A stretch of DNA of 64,000 nucleotides from NCBI RefSeq assembly GCF_001294575.1, contig NZ_CP012676.1, positions 3,806,501 to 3,870,500 on the forward strand, in the 5' to 3' direction. This DNA is from Pseudomonas versuta (GTDB lineage: Bacteria; Pseudomonadota; Gammaproteobacteria; Pseudomonadales; Pseudomonadaceae). Below, one piece after another: positions 19,005 to 26,598 of this stretch (the stretch's first letter is position 1; every line of letters starts with the position of its first letter). A model generated the notes under the pieces. The model was not told the DNA's origin. It did not search any database and was given only the letters and a program-made list of their open reading frames with translations. Position numbers and translations under genes: made by a program.

Positions 19005-20098
19005 CAGCGAACACTCCTTATTACAGTGACGGCGCGATACGGCCCCAACTCTTCACCGACTTCTTCGACCTCGATGTTCGCCTGCCTTGTAAGGTGCAGC
19101 AGCAATTGAACATCCTGATCGTCGCGACTGCGCACCAGCACGTGATCCGGCACCCGACGCATGACCGCGCGCGTGGCCTCGGCGATGCCCGGTTTGACGC
19201 GGTTAGGGTTACTCACTGCAAACCGTGTCGAGATACGTTCGACCGCAGCCACGGCTGAGTGTTGCAACACTTGCGCCTGCTCCGGTGTCCAGGGCTGGGC
19301 GGCTGCCCGGGGCGCCAGTTGCGCGCGCTCGGCTTCGATGCTGTGGATAAAGTCTTGAGTCACGTCGTGGCCGGCCAGATGGTCATACACCACGCAACCA
19401 TGCAGGCCGGGGTCTTGCGGCCAGATAGAACGGGAAACAAGGCCCGACACTGTCGCCCCCAGAATGCCCGAAGGGATCAACCAGTCTTCCGCCGAAGCCG
19501 CCAGCCAGGCACGCCCGCAAGGGTCGGCCAGCACGACCAGCCGCGGATCGGCCGGGAACCGCGAATCACCCGCCAGGCTGTCGCGGATTTGCCCGCTGAT
19601 CGCACCTTTGCCGGTCCAGCCATCCACAAACACGATGTTCTCGGCGCCGTGGGTCTTGATGATAGCTTCGAGTGCGACGTTGTCGATTCCGCGATCACGA
19701 ATAATGCTGATCCCGTAATGCCGGGCATCGCGCCCCGCCTCGACCAGCGCGCGACGCAACAACACGCCCAGCGGCAACCCGGCCCGCACAAACGACACCA
19801 GCGCAATCGTCGGGCCGTTGTAGCGCTGGTCCAGTGCCTGGGCCAGTGCCTGCACATCTGCCGCCATGCGCGCGCCATTTTGCGCCAGCGCCAGCCGGTA
19901 CAAGCTTTTATGGGTCTCGGAAGGCGGATGTTCCTGGCTGATCATTTCCGAGTAGTGCCGCTGGCGGGTCTGGATCAGGCGCTCTTTTTCCTGCACATCG
20001 GTGACTTCAATCTGCATCGTGCGGAGCAGAAAATGCACGTCATCCGCGGCATAACTGCCACTGCCGACCGTTTGCAGCCCTTCGAAAGCATTACTCAT
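19004..20098 (-). CDS. StiP-type phosphoribosyltransferase with C-terminal PELOTA-like domain
   Basis: 364-residue member of the Ter-associated PRTase family, often labelled cysteine protease StiP in databases. The PRTase core has RAGLPLGVLLRRAL and the PRPP-loop-like segment NIVFVDGWTGKGAISGQI. The last ~100 residues (from about SNPNRVKPGIAEATRAVMRR to the end) match the small PELOTA-type RNA-binding domain fused to this family. The start at 20098 overlaps the upstream HAD gene stop by eight bases. The protease name comes from a database family; what I see favours a phosphoribosyl transferase or nucleosidase step that may act on or near tRNA. That last idea is inference from the domain. Confidence 0.86.
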   Translation of the reverse strand: MSNAFEGLQTVGSGSYAADDVHFLLRTMQIEVTDVQEKERLIQTRQRHYSEMISQEHPPSETHKSLYRLALAQNGARMAADVQALAQALDQRYNGPTIALVSFVRAGLPLGVLLRRALVEAGRDARHYGISIIRDRGIDNVALEAIIKTHGAENIVFVDGWTGKGAISGQIRDSLAGDSRFPADPRLVVLADPCGRAWLAASAEDWLIPSGILGATVSGLVSRSIWPQDPGLHGCVVYDHLAGHDVTQDFIHSIEAERAQLAPRAAAQPWTPEQAQVLQHSAVAAVERISTRFAVSNPNRVKPGIAEATRAVMRRVPDHVLVRSRDDQDVQLLLHLTRQANIEVEEVGEELGPYRAVTVIRSVR

Positions 20099-20849
20099 GG
20101 CTGAGACTCGCCAATACATGGCTGGCCAACTGGCCCCGCTTGGGCGTACCCCACCAATCGCACTCGGTCATGAAGCCCATGTCCGAGACACTGTCGCCAA
20201 AGCCCAGCAACGGCCGTTTACCGTTGATCGCCTGATCGCGCCGCACCCATTCACGTACCGCGGCGCGCTTTTGCAGCGCCACCGGCAGGAACGCCAGGTT
20301 GTTACCGTTGCCGTGCACGTACAGCCCGTCCAGCAAACCGCGCGCCTTGACCACGGCCAGCACGCTGAGCAGTGCATCATCGGTTTCGTTGTTGTGCTTG
20401 GTAACCACGTAATTGGCCAGGCCTTGCTCTTCAACCACCCAGCCACGCAGGGAAAACCCCAACTCGGCGCCAATGGCCAGGGTTTGCTCGCTCAACTGGT
20501 GCAGACGGGTTTGCTCCAGCGCCAACTCATCGCACATATGCGCATGCCAGAGCGGATCCAGCGAACCATCAGGATTGAGAATTACCCCGCCGTGGGCACA
20601 CACCGCACCGTGGACGAATGGCAATTGCACCCGTTGATAGGCCTCGATGCTGCGAGCGGTTACCGGAACCACATCGGCAGTGGCCAGCAGCCATTCGACA
20701 AAGCTTTTCTGCGTCGCGCTCATAAAGCCGTTGGGCTCACCGTCCACATCCAGCGTCGCCGGGAAGCGTGGCTCGTCGCCCATTTTGCGGGCGGTCTGAA
20801 ACAAGGTGTCGTCCAGATCAACGAACACCAGCGGACGATTAACGCTCAT
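20091..20849 (-). CDS. HAD superfamily hydrolase (Cof/trehalose-phosphatase-like) of the Ter module
   Basis: 252-residue HAD enzyme with motif I VFVDLDDTLFQ (Asp11, Asp13), motif II VPVTARS, and motif IV GFGDSVSDMGFM. The cap lies between motifs II and III (C2 type), as in sugar or nucleotide phosphatases. ATG 20849 overlaps the preceding PRTase stop by 11 bases. It is the second HAD enzyme in the operon and differs in subfamily from the HAD-IB one downstream, so two distinct dephosphorylation steps are likely. Confidence 0.88.
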   Translation of the reverse strand: MSVNRPLVFVDLDDTLFQTARKMGDEPRFPATLDVDGEPNGFMSATQKSFVEWLLATADVVPVTARSIEAYQRVQLPFVHGAVCAHGGVILNPDGSLDPLWHAHMCDELALEQTRLHQLSEQTLAIGAELGFSLRGWVVEEQGLANYVVTKHNNETDDALLSVLAVVKARGLLDGLYVHGNGNNLAFLPVALQKRAAVREWVRRDQAINGKRPLLGFGDSVSDMGFMTECDWWGTPKRGQLASHVLASLSHE

Positions 20850-21975
20850 CAACAATCACCTGTGCATTCAATGCGCTGATCAACGCCGGATCGACCGCCG
20901 CCGCCGGGGTTTCAGTACAAATCAGCACCCGGTCGAACTGGCCGGGGGCGACGTTGTACAGGAAGTTGGGAATGCCCAGACCATAGTTGTCGCAGAACGA
21001 CAGCGCATGATCGATGGCATGCCCCAACGCAATCGGCGAACGGCTGGTGGAACTGAAGTGCACATCGGCACCGGCTCGCTCCAGGCGCTCGGCCAACAGG
21101 AACGGACGCCAGACGTACTCGCTGGTGCCTATGACCAATACCCGCTCTCCGGGCGAAACCTGCAAGCCGGGCGCCAGCGTATCGAGGTGTTCACGCACCC
21201 CCATGCGGGCCCAGTCGCGATTCGGGTCCAGAGGCCAGTCGCCTTGGGCAACACTGCCTACTTCAGGCATGTCCGGCAGCTCTGCGGCGGGGTCTTCGGT
21301 GAAGGTGTAGCTACCGTCGAGCAACGACACGCTGCTGACGTGATCGCCCATCGCCTTGCGCACCGCATCCCCGGACCAGTCGGTCAGGGTGGCCGTGACG
21401 ATCCGCTCAATGGAATCGAGACCGGCGTCGGCAAGGGCCTTGCTCAGGTTGATAAAGGTATTGCCGGTCGACGCTTCGTCGTCCACCAGTACCAGCGAAC
21501 GGGCTGTCAGCATCATCTCGCGGGTCTTGGCATCCTGTGGCAGGTGCAGCAAATGCGAGCTGGCGTGGCTGTGCTCTTCCTCAAAACGGGTAAACAGTTC
21601 GCCACCGGTCGGGTGGCGGCTGCTGCACAGGTACAAGCTGTCATCACGGGTACGGCTCAGGGCACGGTGCACACCTGCACCAAGCCCCACGGCAGTTTCA
21701 GCCATGCCGATCACCAGCACGGGGCCCGGCAGGTCGGCAGGGATCTTAGCTGCCAGCGCGTTAAAGCTTGCGGCCATCAACGACGGACGGGCCGGGATAT
21801 GCCGACCGAGCACACGGGAAACAAACAAAAAAGCGCGCTTGGGATTGCGGCGCTCGGCAAAACTGAAAAGTGCCTGTGGATCAAAGGTCGATGCATTGAC
21901 CTCAACGTCCAGTCGACCGCGTTTAAGGTTTGCGTGCAAAGCCTTGGCTCCGGTCATGGGGTTACCGCTGTTCAT
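20839..21975 (-). CDS. Phosphoribosyltransferase with TRSP domain (Ter module)
   Basis: 378-residue PRTase of the Ter-linked type. The PRPP loop is LVLVDDEASTGNTFINL near residue 165, preceded by VLVIGMAETAVGLGAGVH. The C-terminal ~130 residues form the TRSP-type domain (VLVIGTSEYVWRPFLLAERL, GIPNFLYNVAPGQFDRVLIC). ATG 21975 has a poor ribosome site; ATG 21957 is an alternative. It is separated from the ATP-grasp gene by 97 bp, the largest gap in the upper operon, where an internal promoter could sit. It would transfer a base or ring to or from phosphoribose; the acceptor is unknown. Confidence 0.88.
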   Translation of the reverse strand: MNSGNPMTGAKALHANLKRGRLDVEVNASTFDPQALFSFAERRNPKRAFLFVSRVLGRHIPARPSLMAASFNALAAKIPADLPGPVLVIGMAETAVGLGAGVHRALSRTRDDSLYLCSSRHPTGGELFTRFEEEHSHASSHLLHLPQDAKTREMMLTARSLVLVDDEASTGNTFINLSKALADAGLDSIERIVTATLTDWSGDAVRKAMGDHVSSVSLLDGSYTFTEDPAAELPDMPEVGSVAQGDWPLDPNRDWARMGVREHLDTLAPGLQVSPGERVLVIGTSEYVWRPFLLAERLERAGADVHFSSTSRSPIALGHAIDHALSFCDNYGLGIPNFLYNVAPGQFDRVLICTETPAAAVDPALISALNAQVIVDER

Positions 21976-22072
21976 CAATGTTTTACTACCTGCAAATACG
22001 TAAAAAGTGAGGGACGATCTGGGAGTCCGGGGCTTGGGACAAGTAAAAAATGGTTACTGAAGATGCCCGAAG

Positions 22073-23095
22073 TCAGCTCAGCCGGTTTACCAGAGTCTCC
22101 CCGCTAACCGGAACGACGACCGTGATGGCCTTGACCTGAATATTCTCGCGCCAGACACCGACCGGCTCGGGCAGCCCCAAGCGACGGGCGGCAAAGATAC
22201 CGGGCAGGTTAATCCCCGCTTCACGGGTATATCCGATGCCGCCGGAATAACGCAGATTGATCTCCAGCAGATGCGGATTGCCTTCGGCGTCATCGCGGGT
22301 TTGTACGTTAACGATGCCGTCGCACCTGAAATGCCGGGCGGCCCGCAGTGCCAGTTCGACGGCAGCACCGTCGCATTCGAATGACTGCATCAGGCCCTGT
22401 TTGCGCCGCCCCACATACGCCACCGCGTTGCCCGCCTCGCACACCATATCCACCGACACCTCGCTGCCGGGCATGTATGGCATGACCAGCAATGGTTTGG
22501 GCTCAACGGATTGGCCATAGGCCCGGGCAAACACCGCCGCGTTCACTTCATGGGCATCGGCATTGGCAAAGCTGCGAAATGGATCGACATCATCGCCCAG
22601 GCGCCAGAAGCCCTGACCATAAATGCCGCGTGTCGGTTTCACACACACCTGGCCATCAAGGGACAACCGGGCGTAGGCCTCTTGCAGCTCGGCCTGATTG
22701 TGCACGGTAACCGCCGGAATGCACGCCAGCCCTGCGGCCAGCGCCTGACGGGTGAATACCGACTTGTCGTCGACCCGCTCAAAGGTGTCCAGATCCAGAG
22801 CGCCCGTGACCAGCTGCAGCCCCGCGGCCTCGAATTCACCGCGATGGGCTTCATACACTTGACCCGCGCGCCCGGCCAGCACCACCTTGATCTGATGGCT
22901 GCGGGCCTGCTCAATGACCCAGGCAATGCGTTCTTGATTGTCCTGCGGCTCACGCCAGGCGACATCGGCCAGTCCGGTTATTTCAGGGCGATTTTGTCGG
23001 TGCGAGGCGAAAACCCGCACCGCATCGGGCAGTGCCGCGCGCGCGCCGGCAATCACATCGCGCTGGCTGGATTGCCCTTCAAGAAACCAGATCAT
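22073..23095 (-). CDS. ATP-grasp ligase, first gene of the Ter operon
   Basis: 340-residue ATP-grasp enzyme of the carbamoyl-phosphate-synthetase-like class. Visible parts: Lys in VCVKPTRGIYGQGFWRL, hinge segment LVMPYMPGSEVSVDMV, and the Mg-binding HLLEINLRYSGGIGY. It should join a carboxylate to an amine using ATP, probably early in assembly of the Ter-linked metabolite. ATG 23095 is selected because AAAGG lies at the right distance; the ATG at 23101 would place it directly on the codon. It opens the operon and is divergent from the GT39 gene. Confidence 0.9.
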   Translation of the reverse strand: MIWFLEGQSSQRDVIAGARAALPDAVRVFASHRQNRPEITGLADVAWREPQDNQERIAWVIEQARSHQIKVVLAGRAGQVYEAHRGEFEAAGLQLVTGALDLDTFERVDDKSVFTRQALAAGLACIPAVTVHNQAELQEAYARLSLDGQVCVKPTRGIYGQGFWRLGDDVDPFRSFANADAHEVNAAVFARAYGQSVEPKPLLVMPYMPGSEVSVDMVCEAGNAVAYVGRRKQGLMQSFECDGAAVELALRAARHFRCDGIVNVQTRDDAEGNPHLLEINLRYSGGIGYTREAGINLPGIFAARRLGLPEPVGVWRENIQVKAITVVVPVSGETLVNRLS

Positions 23096-23319
23096 GAACA
23101 TCCTTTGCTACAGAGGGAGGAAACACACGTTAAGCGCGGGAGTCTAGCGGATGGGGCCAGCAGATGCCCCCAGTGATTAAGCGCGCCAGCCCCCACATAA
23201 GTACTTCCCTCACCCCGTACCACTTTTGCAGAGCAGACAGCACAGGTTTCACATTTTGTTAAGAATTCCCCTCCTATACTCCAGCGCACAATTTCTCCCG
23301 ACTCTTGCCTGGTAGCCCA
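23096..23319. promoter_or_regulatory. Divergent control region of the Ter operon and GT39 gene
   Basis: A 224-bp non-coding gap. The Ter operon promoter must lie here; the minus-strand hexamer TAGACT, complement of 23141-23146, is a possible -10, but no paired -35 is convincing. A pyrimidine-rich segment at 23265-23282 precedes the GT39 start. No known stress-regulator box was recognised. Confidence 0.35.
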
Positions 23320-24786
23320 ATGCGTCTGACTCGCCCTGCTGTGCTGTTACTGCTGCTCGGTTGCATGCTGTTCTTTTTTGTACTGGGCAATCACCAACTG
23401 CAAGGCTCGACCGAGTCCCGGGTAGCGGGCATCGCCATGCAGATGCACCTAAGCAACGATTGGGTGACGCCCTCATTGCTCAACCAGCCCTTCCTCGAAA
23501 AGCCGCCTTTAAGCCTGTGGCTGGATGCGGGCGCCATTCGCCTGTTCGGCGGTGAGTTATTCGCCGTGCGCCTGGCGTCAGCCTTCGCCGGATTATTTTG
23601 CGTCATGTTGCTGTACACCATGCTGCGCAAGCTTGGGCGCCCCACGGCATGGGCCTGGACGGCCGCGGCGATGCTGGCAACCATGGCCAGCTTTTGGAGC
23701 AATAGCCGTCAAGTGGGAGAAGACGCCCTGCTGACACTGGGCGTGAGCATGGCGCTGCTGGCGTTTTTTCATGCCAGCCGCCAACCGGGGTTTGCCCGCG
23801 GCAGCTGGCTGCTGTTTGCGGCCGGGATTGCCATTGCAACCCTGAGCAAAGGCGTATTCGGTCTGGCACTGCCCGGCGTGGTGATCTTTTTCTTCCTGCT
23901 GAGCGAGAGCCTGATAGCGAAACGTTTTGTCCTGCGCGACTGGCTGCGACCGGCCCTGTTGACCCTGCTCGGACTGATCCCGCTGATGATCTGGCTATGC
24001 CTGCTGTATCAGCGCGGCGGGCTTCAGGCTGTGGGCCAGGTGCTGTGGACCAACAGCGTGGGGCGCTTCAGCGGATCGTTTGTCGAAGCCGGGCATTACG
24101 AAGCCTTTGACTACTACCTGAGGAAATTGCCCGAAGCCTTCATGCCGTGGAACCTGTTGACCTATCTGGGGCTCTGGCATTTTCGCAAGCAACTGCGAAG
24201 CAACCCGTACTTGCTGTTTTTCTGTGTCTGGCTACTGGCGCAATTTCTACTGCTGAACCTGGCTTCAAGCAAACGCGCGGTGTACCTCATGTCACTGGCG
24301 CCGGCAGCAGCGGTCATTGCAGCTGAATATGCCCGCGTGGTGCTGGGCTGGCTGCGCAAGAAAAGCGCGACCAGCGCTGTGGCCCGGTTCCTGAGCGAAC
24401 ATCATCGTGCTCTCGCAGCCGGGCTGTTTGCCTGCATCGTGATCGCCTATCTGCTGGCCGCTCTATGGGCTCCACGCGCCGACAAGGAAGAGTCATTTCA
24501 ACCGGTAGCGGCGCAAGCGCTAAGCCTGCAAGCCAGTGGCAAACACATCGGGTTAATGCAGCCCGACGAGCGCCTCGGAGCGCTGGTGTTCTACAGCCAG
24601 CAATTGCAGAAGACGCTGGACTCCACAGCTGAGCTGCAAGCTTTTCTCAGCGCCTCGCCCGATAACATCGCAATCGTCGAGCAACCGGATGTCCCCGGCC
24701 TGCCCTTGAACATCGTGAGCAAGGTCAGTGTCGGACGTCACAACTATTATTTCGTGAGCCTGGCCACACCCGCGTCCCGGACTTGA
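23320..24786 (+). CDS. ArnT-like GT39 family membrane glycosyltransferase
   Basis: 488-residue polytopic membrane protein of the GT39/PMT-ArnT superfamily (GT-C fold) using polyprenyl-phosphate sugars. The first periplasmic loop after helix 1 is ESRVAGIAMQMHLSNDWVTP, with the catalytic-type acidic residue, followed by QPFLEKPPLSLWLDAGAIRL, a classic ArnT/GT39 motif. About ten to twelve helices follow, then a soluble C-terminal region of ~100 residues. ArnT adds aminoarabinose to lipid A; this is not in an arn operon, so it may glycosylate another lipid or surface polymer. ATG 23320 lacks a clear Shine-Dalgarno; TTG 23305 is an alternative. Confidence 0.85.
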   Translation: MRLTRPAVLLLLLGCMLFFFVLGNHQLQGSTESRVAGIAMQMHLSNDWVTPSLLNQPFLEKPPLSLWLDAGAIRLFGGELFAVRLASAFAGLFCVMLLYTMLRKLGRPTAWAWTAAAMLATMASFWSNSRQVGEDALLTLGVSMALLAFFHASRQPGFARGSWLLFAAGIAIATLSKGVFGLALPGVVIFFFLLSESLIAKRFVLRDWLRPALLTLLGLIPLMIWLCLLYQRGGLQAVGQVLWTNSVGRFSGSFVEAGHYEAFDYYLRKLPEAFMPWNLLTYLGLWHFRKQLRSNPYLLFFCVWLLAQFLLLNLASSKRAVYLMSLAPAAAVIAAEYARVVLGWLRKKSATSAVARFLSEHHRALAAGLFACIVIAYLLAALWAPRADKEESFQPVAAQALSLQASGKHIGLMQPDERLGALVFYSQQLQKTLDSTAELQAFLSASPDNIAIVEQPDVPGLPLNIVSKVSVGRHNYYFVSLATPASRT

Positions 24787-24877
24787 TCCTGAGCAACATA
24801 AGCGCGGTTACCGTGGCCGATTGCGGTGTATTGACTACGCTCCCTGTGCTGAACGTTTCCCAGCCAAGGAGCCTGTC

Positions 24878-25384
24878 ATGACCATCAGTATTACCAGCAA
24901 GACCCTGAGCGACTATGACGCCAATCTGGCGTTCAATACGGCTACCGCGTTCCTGCGCAAGTCCGATCTCGCCAATTATTTGATCGATCAACTCGAGCAG
25001 CAACACGTGAAAATCAACCTTGAAGTCAGCGCTGACCCGGCGCTGGCGGACAAGGACTCTTCGAACGACGGCTCGATTTTATGGAACCTGCACACCGCCA
25101 CTTCACCCAGCCCGCAACTGTCCGACGTTTCGGCCCTGCTCAGCCGCATCCCGGCCGGGCAAAAGCAATACATCACCAGCCAGTGGGTGCTGATGCATTT
25201 ACTGGCACTTGCCTGCCATCAGTTGAACGATCAGCTGAATTTTCGCGATGCGGATGCGACGTGGCCATGGCTGGACGAAAAAGTCCTGAGCGCCGGCGAT
25301 ATCGAAAATGTTGTGGCCCGTGAACTCAGCGACTTGCCGTTGCCCGAAGAGCAAAACTGGAATCGCCTGCTGGGACGTGTTTGA
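24878..25384 (+). CDS. Uncharacterised 168-residue protein
   Basis: Not recognised. ATG 24878 has an excellent AAGGAG site. The product is soluble and acidic, with no signal peptide, no membrane segment and no cysteine-rich motif; it has only one Cys (LALACHQLND). The N-terminal half is Ser/Thr/Asp-rich (TISITSKTLSDYDANLAF) and the C-terminal half contains Trp-containing segments (ATWPWLDEKV, QNWNRLLGRV). It stands alone 91 bp after the GT39 gene and converges with a phosphatase gene. The good ribosome site and normal codon use argue that it is real. Confidence 0.7.
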   Translation: MTISITSKTLSDYDANLAFNTATAFLRKSDLANYLIDQLEQQHVKINLEVSADPALADKDSSNDGSILWNLHTATSPSPQLSDVSALLSRIPAGQKQYITSQWVLMHLLALACHQLNDQLNFRDADATWPWLDEKVLSAGDIENVVARELSDLPLPEEQNWNRLLGRV

Positions 25385-25425
25385 TCTGCAAACAGATCTG
25401 GAGAGGTCGCTTGCCAGGGCAAACT

Positions 25426-25460
25426 GTGTAGGAGAGCGGCTTGCCCGCGATAGCATTCCC
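25426..25460. repeat. REP-type element
   Basis: GTGTAGGAGAGCGGCTTGCC followed by CGCGATAGC, a common Pseudomonas REP core, in the gap between convergent genes. No T-tailed terminator is visible in this gap. Confidence 0.65.
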
Positions 25461-25513
25461 GCGGTTTATCAGCACCATCACGTTGCCTGCATCGCAGACA
25501 AGCCGACGTCAGG

Positions 25514-26191
25514 TCAGAACTGCGAGGCTTCAACCCCGTGCAGCACCGGCGTGACCATCGGGGTGATGTTCGACCAGTCTTTAGTCTCGATATAGCCCAG
25601 CATCTGCGGGCCATGCGCGCCATCGTCCTGGATGAACAATGAAGCCCCGTAACCGAACGTTGTATCCGTTGGCACATGCATGTCCGCTTCCAGCGCGTCC
25701 ATACATTCGCTGTGGGTCACCAGCACCAGGTTGCGGCCTGGAAGCTTGTGCTTGAGAGCGTCACGCAACATTGTGCCGCGGCAATTGAATAGCCAGTCCT
25801 GCGCCTCCACCGGGCGAATGAACATGGCATCGGCGGTTTGCCGGGCACGGGTCAGTTCACTGCTGTAAATATCGGCGTTCTTGAGCCCCAACTGTCTGAA
25901 ATTGGCGCCCAGTTCCTGAACCACCACTTCGCCATGTACCGTGATTCCGTCGGCCAGCCCCAGGCATGGCGTCGTCGTGCGATCGCAACGTTCGCCATGG
26001 CGCACCAGAGCAATCACGTCACCTTTGGCCCAGCTTTGGGTCAGGGCCAGCACCTGGCCGGCATTTTTCGGCTGAGCCAGGTTGGGAGCCGGTACCGGTG
26101 ACAGGAGGTGCCACGTGACCGCACCGGTCAGCACACTGGCCGCCACGATCACAAGAGTATTTCTATAACGCGCCAGCACACTGCGCAGCAT
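25514..26191 (-). CDS. Membrane-anchored histidine phosphatase family protein (Ais/PmrG-like)
   Basis: 225-residue protein with one N-terminal hydrophobic anchor (residues ~11-30, NTLVIVAASVLTGAVTWHLL) and a periplasmic phosphoglycerate-mutase-like domain. The catalytic RHG motif is ALVRHGERCD and the second His is in LVTHSECMDAL; SSELTRARQTA carries the supporting Arg. Similar proteins (Ais/PmrG) dephosphorylate LPS core heptose phosphate, so a cell-envelope substrate is plausible but inferred. ATG 26191 is the first methionine; GTG or TTG codons upstream (to 26257) are possible starts. It is convergent with the orphan gene. Confidence 0.82.
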   Translation of the reverse strand: MLRSVLARYRNTLVIVAASVLTGAVTWHLLSPVPAPNLAQPKNAGQVLALTQSWAKGDVIALVRHGERCDRTTTPCLGLADGITVHGEVVVQELGANFRQLGLKNADIYSSELTRARQTADAMFIRPVEAQDWLFNCRGTMLRDALKHKLPGRNLVLVTHSECMDALEADMHVPTDTTFGYGASLFIQDDGAHGPQMLGYIETKDWSNITPMVTPVLHGVEASQF

Positions 26192-26598
26192 TGCGCGAGT
26201 GGTTCCAGCCAGACGAAGACTTGAAATCACGGAAGAAGTATCCCCTACAACAGTCAATGGACGACATTGGCCGCCACGCTATAACGCGAATATGACAATG
26301 GGTCGATGCGCGCCTTTTTGTGGAAACAAGACTTGCACACAGCAGGCAACTACAAGCTGAACCAGAGTCTAAAAAACCCCGCGTCAGAGGCAGGTGAAAC
26401 GAATGTGAAAAAAAGCGTAAAAGCGCCCTTATCCCCATGGTTAAAAGGGCCTTTGACCAAATATTCATTGTTATCAAGAAAACGTTTCAGCTCTGGGAAG
26501 TGCCGCCGATACAGCCCAACACAAGCATTCTGCTGGGCCAATAACTAAAACCCTCCAGCGAAATTCGATCCTGCGTGCACCGTTCCTGGAGAACTATT
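26192..26598. other. Non-coding region between phosphatase and chemoreceptor genes
   Basis: About 400 bp of AT-richer sequence between divergent genes, holding both promoters. A weak inverted repeat GCCCTT/AAGGGC lies near 26430-26451. No RNA gene or convincing ORF is seen. Confidence 0.4.

Noticed and set aside
20806..22107. 433-codon plus-strand open frame inside the Ter biosynthetic genes
   Set aside because: Shadow of the overlapping HAD/PRTase genes on the minus strand; no ribosome site and a Gln/His/Arg-rich product.
23141..23146. Sigma-70 -10 candidate TAGACT for the Ter operon
   Set aside because: Only four of six bases match and no acceptable -35 is found at 16-18 bp, so it was not listed as a promoter of its own.
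26505..26512. GCCGATAC, like a FliA (sigma-28) -10 element ahead of the chemoreceptor gene
   Set aside because: No TAAA-type -35 at the required 15-base distance; the best AAACGTTT match is about six bases too far.
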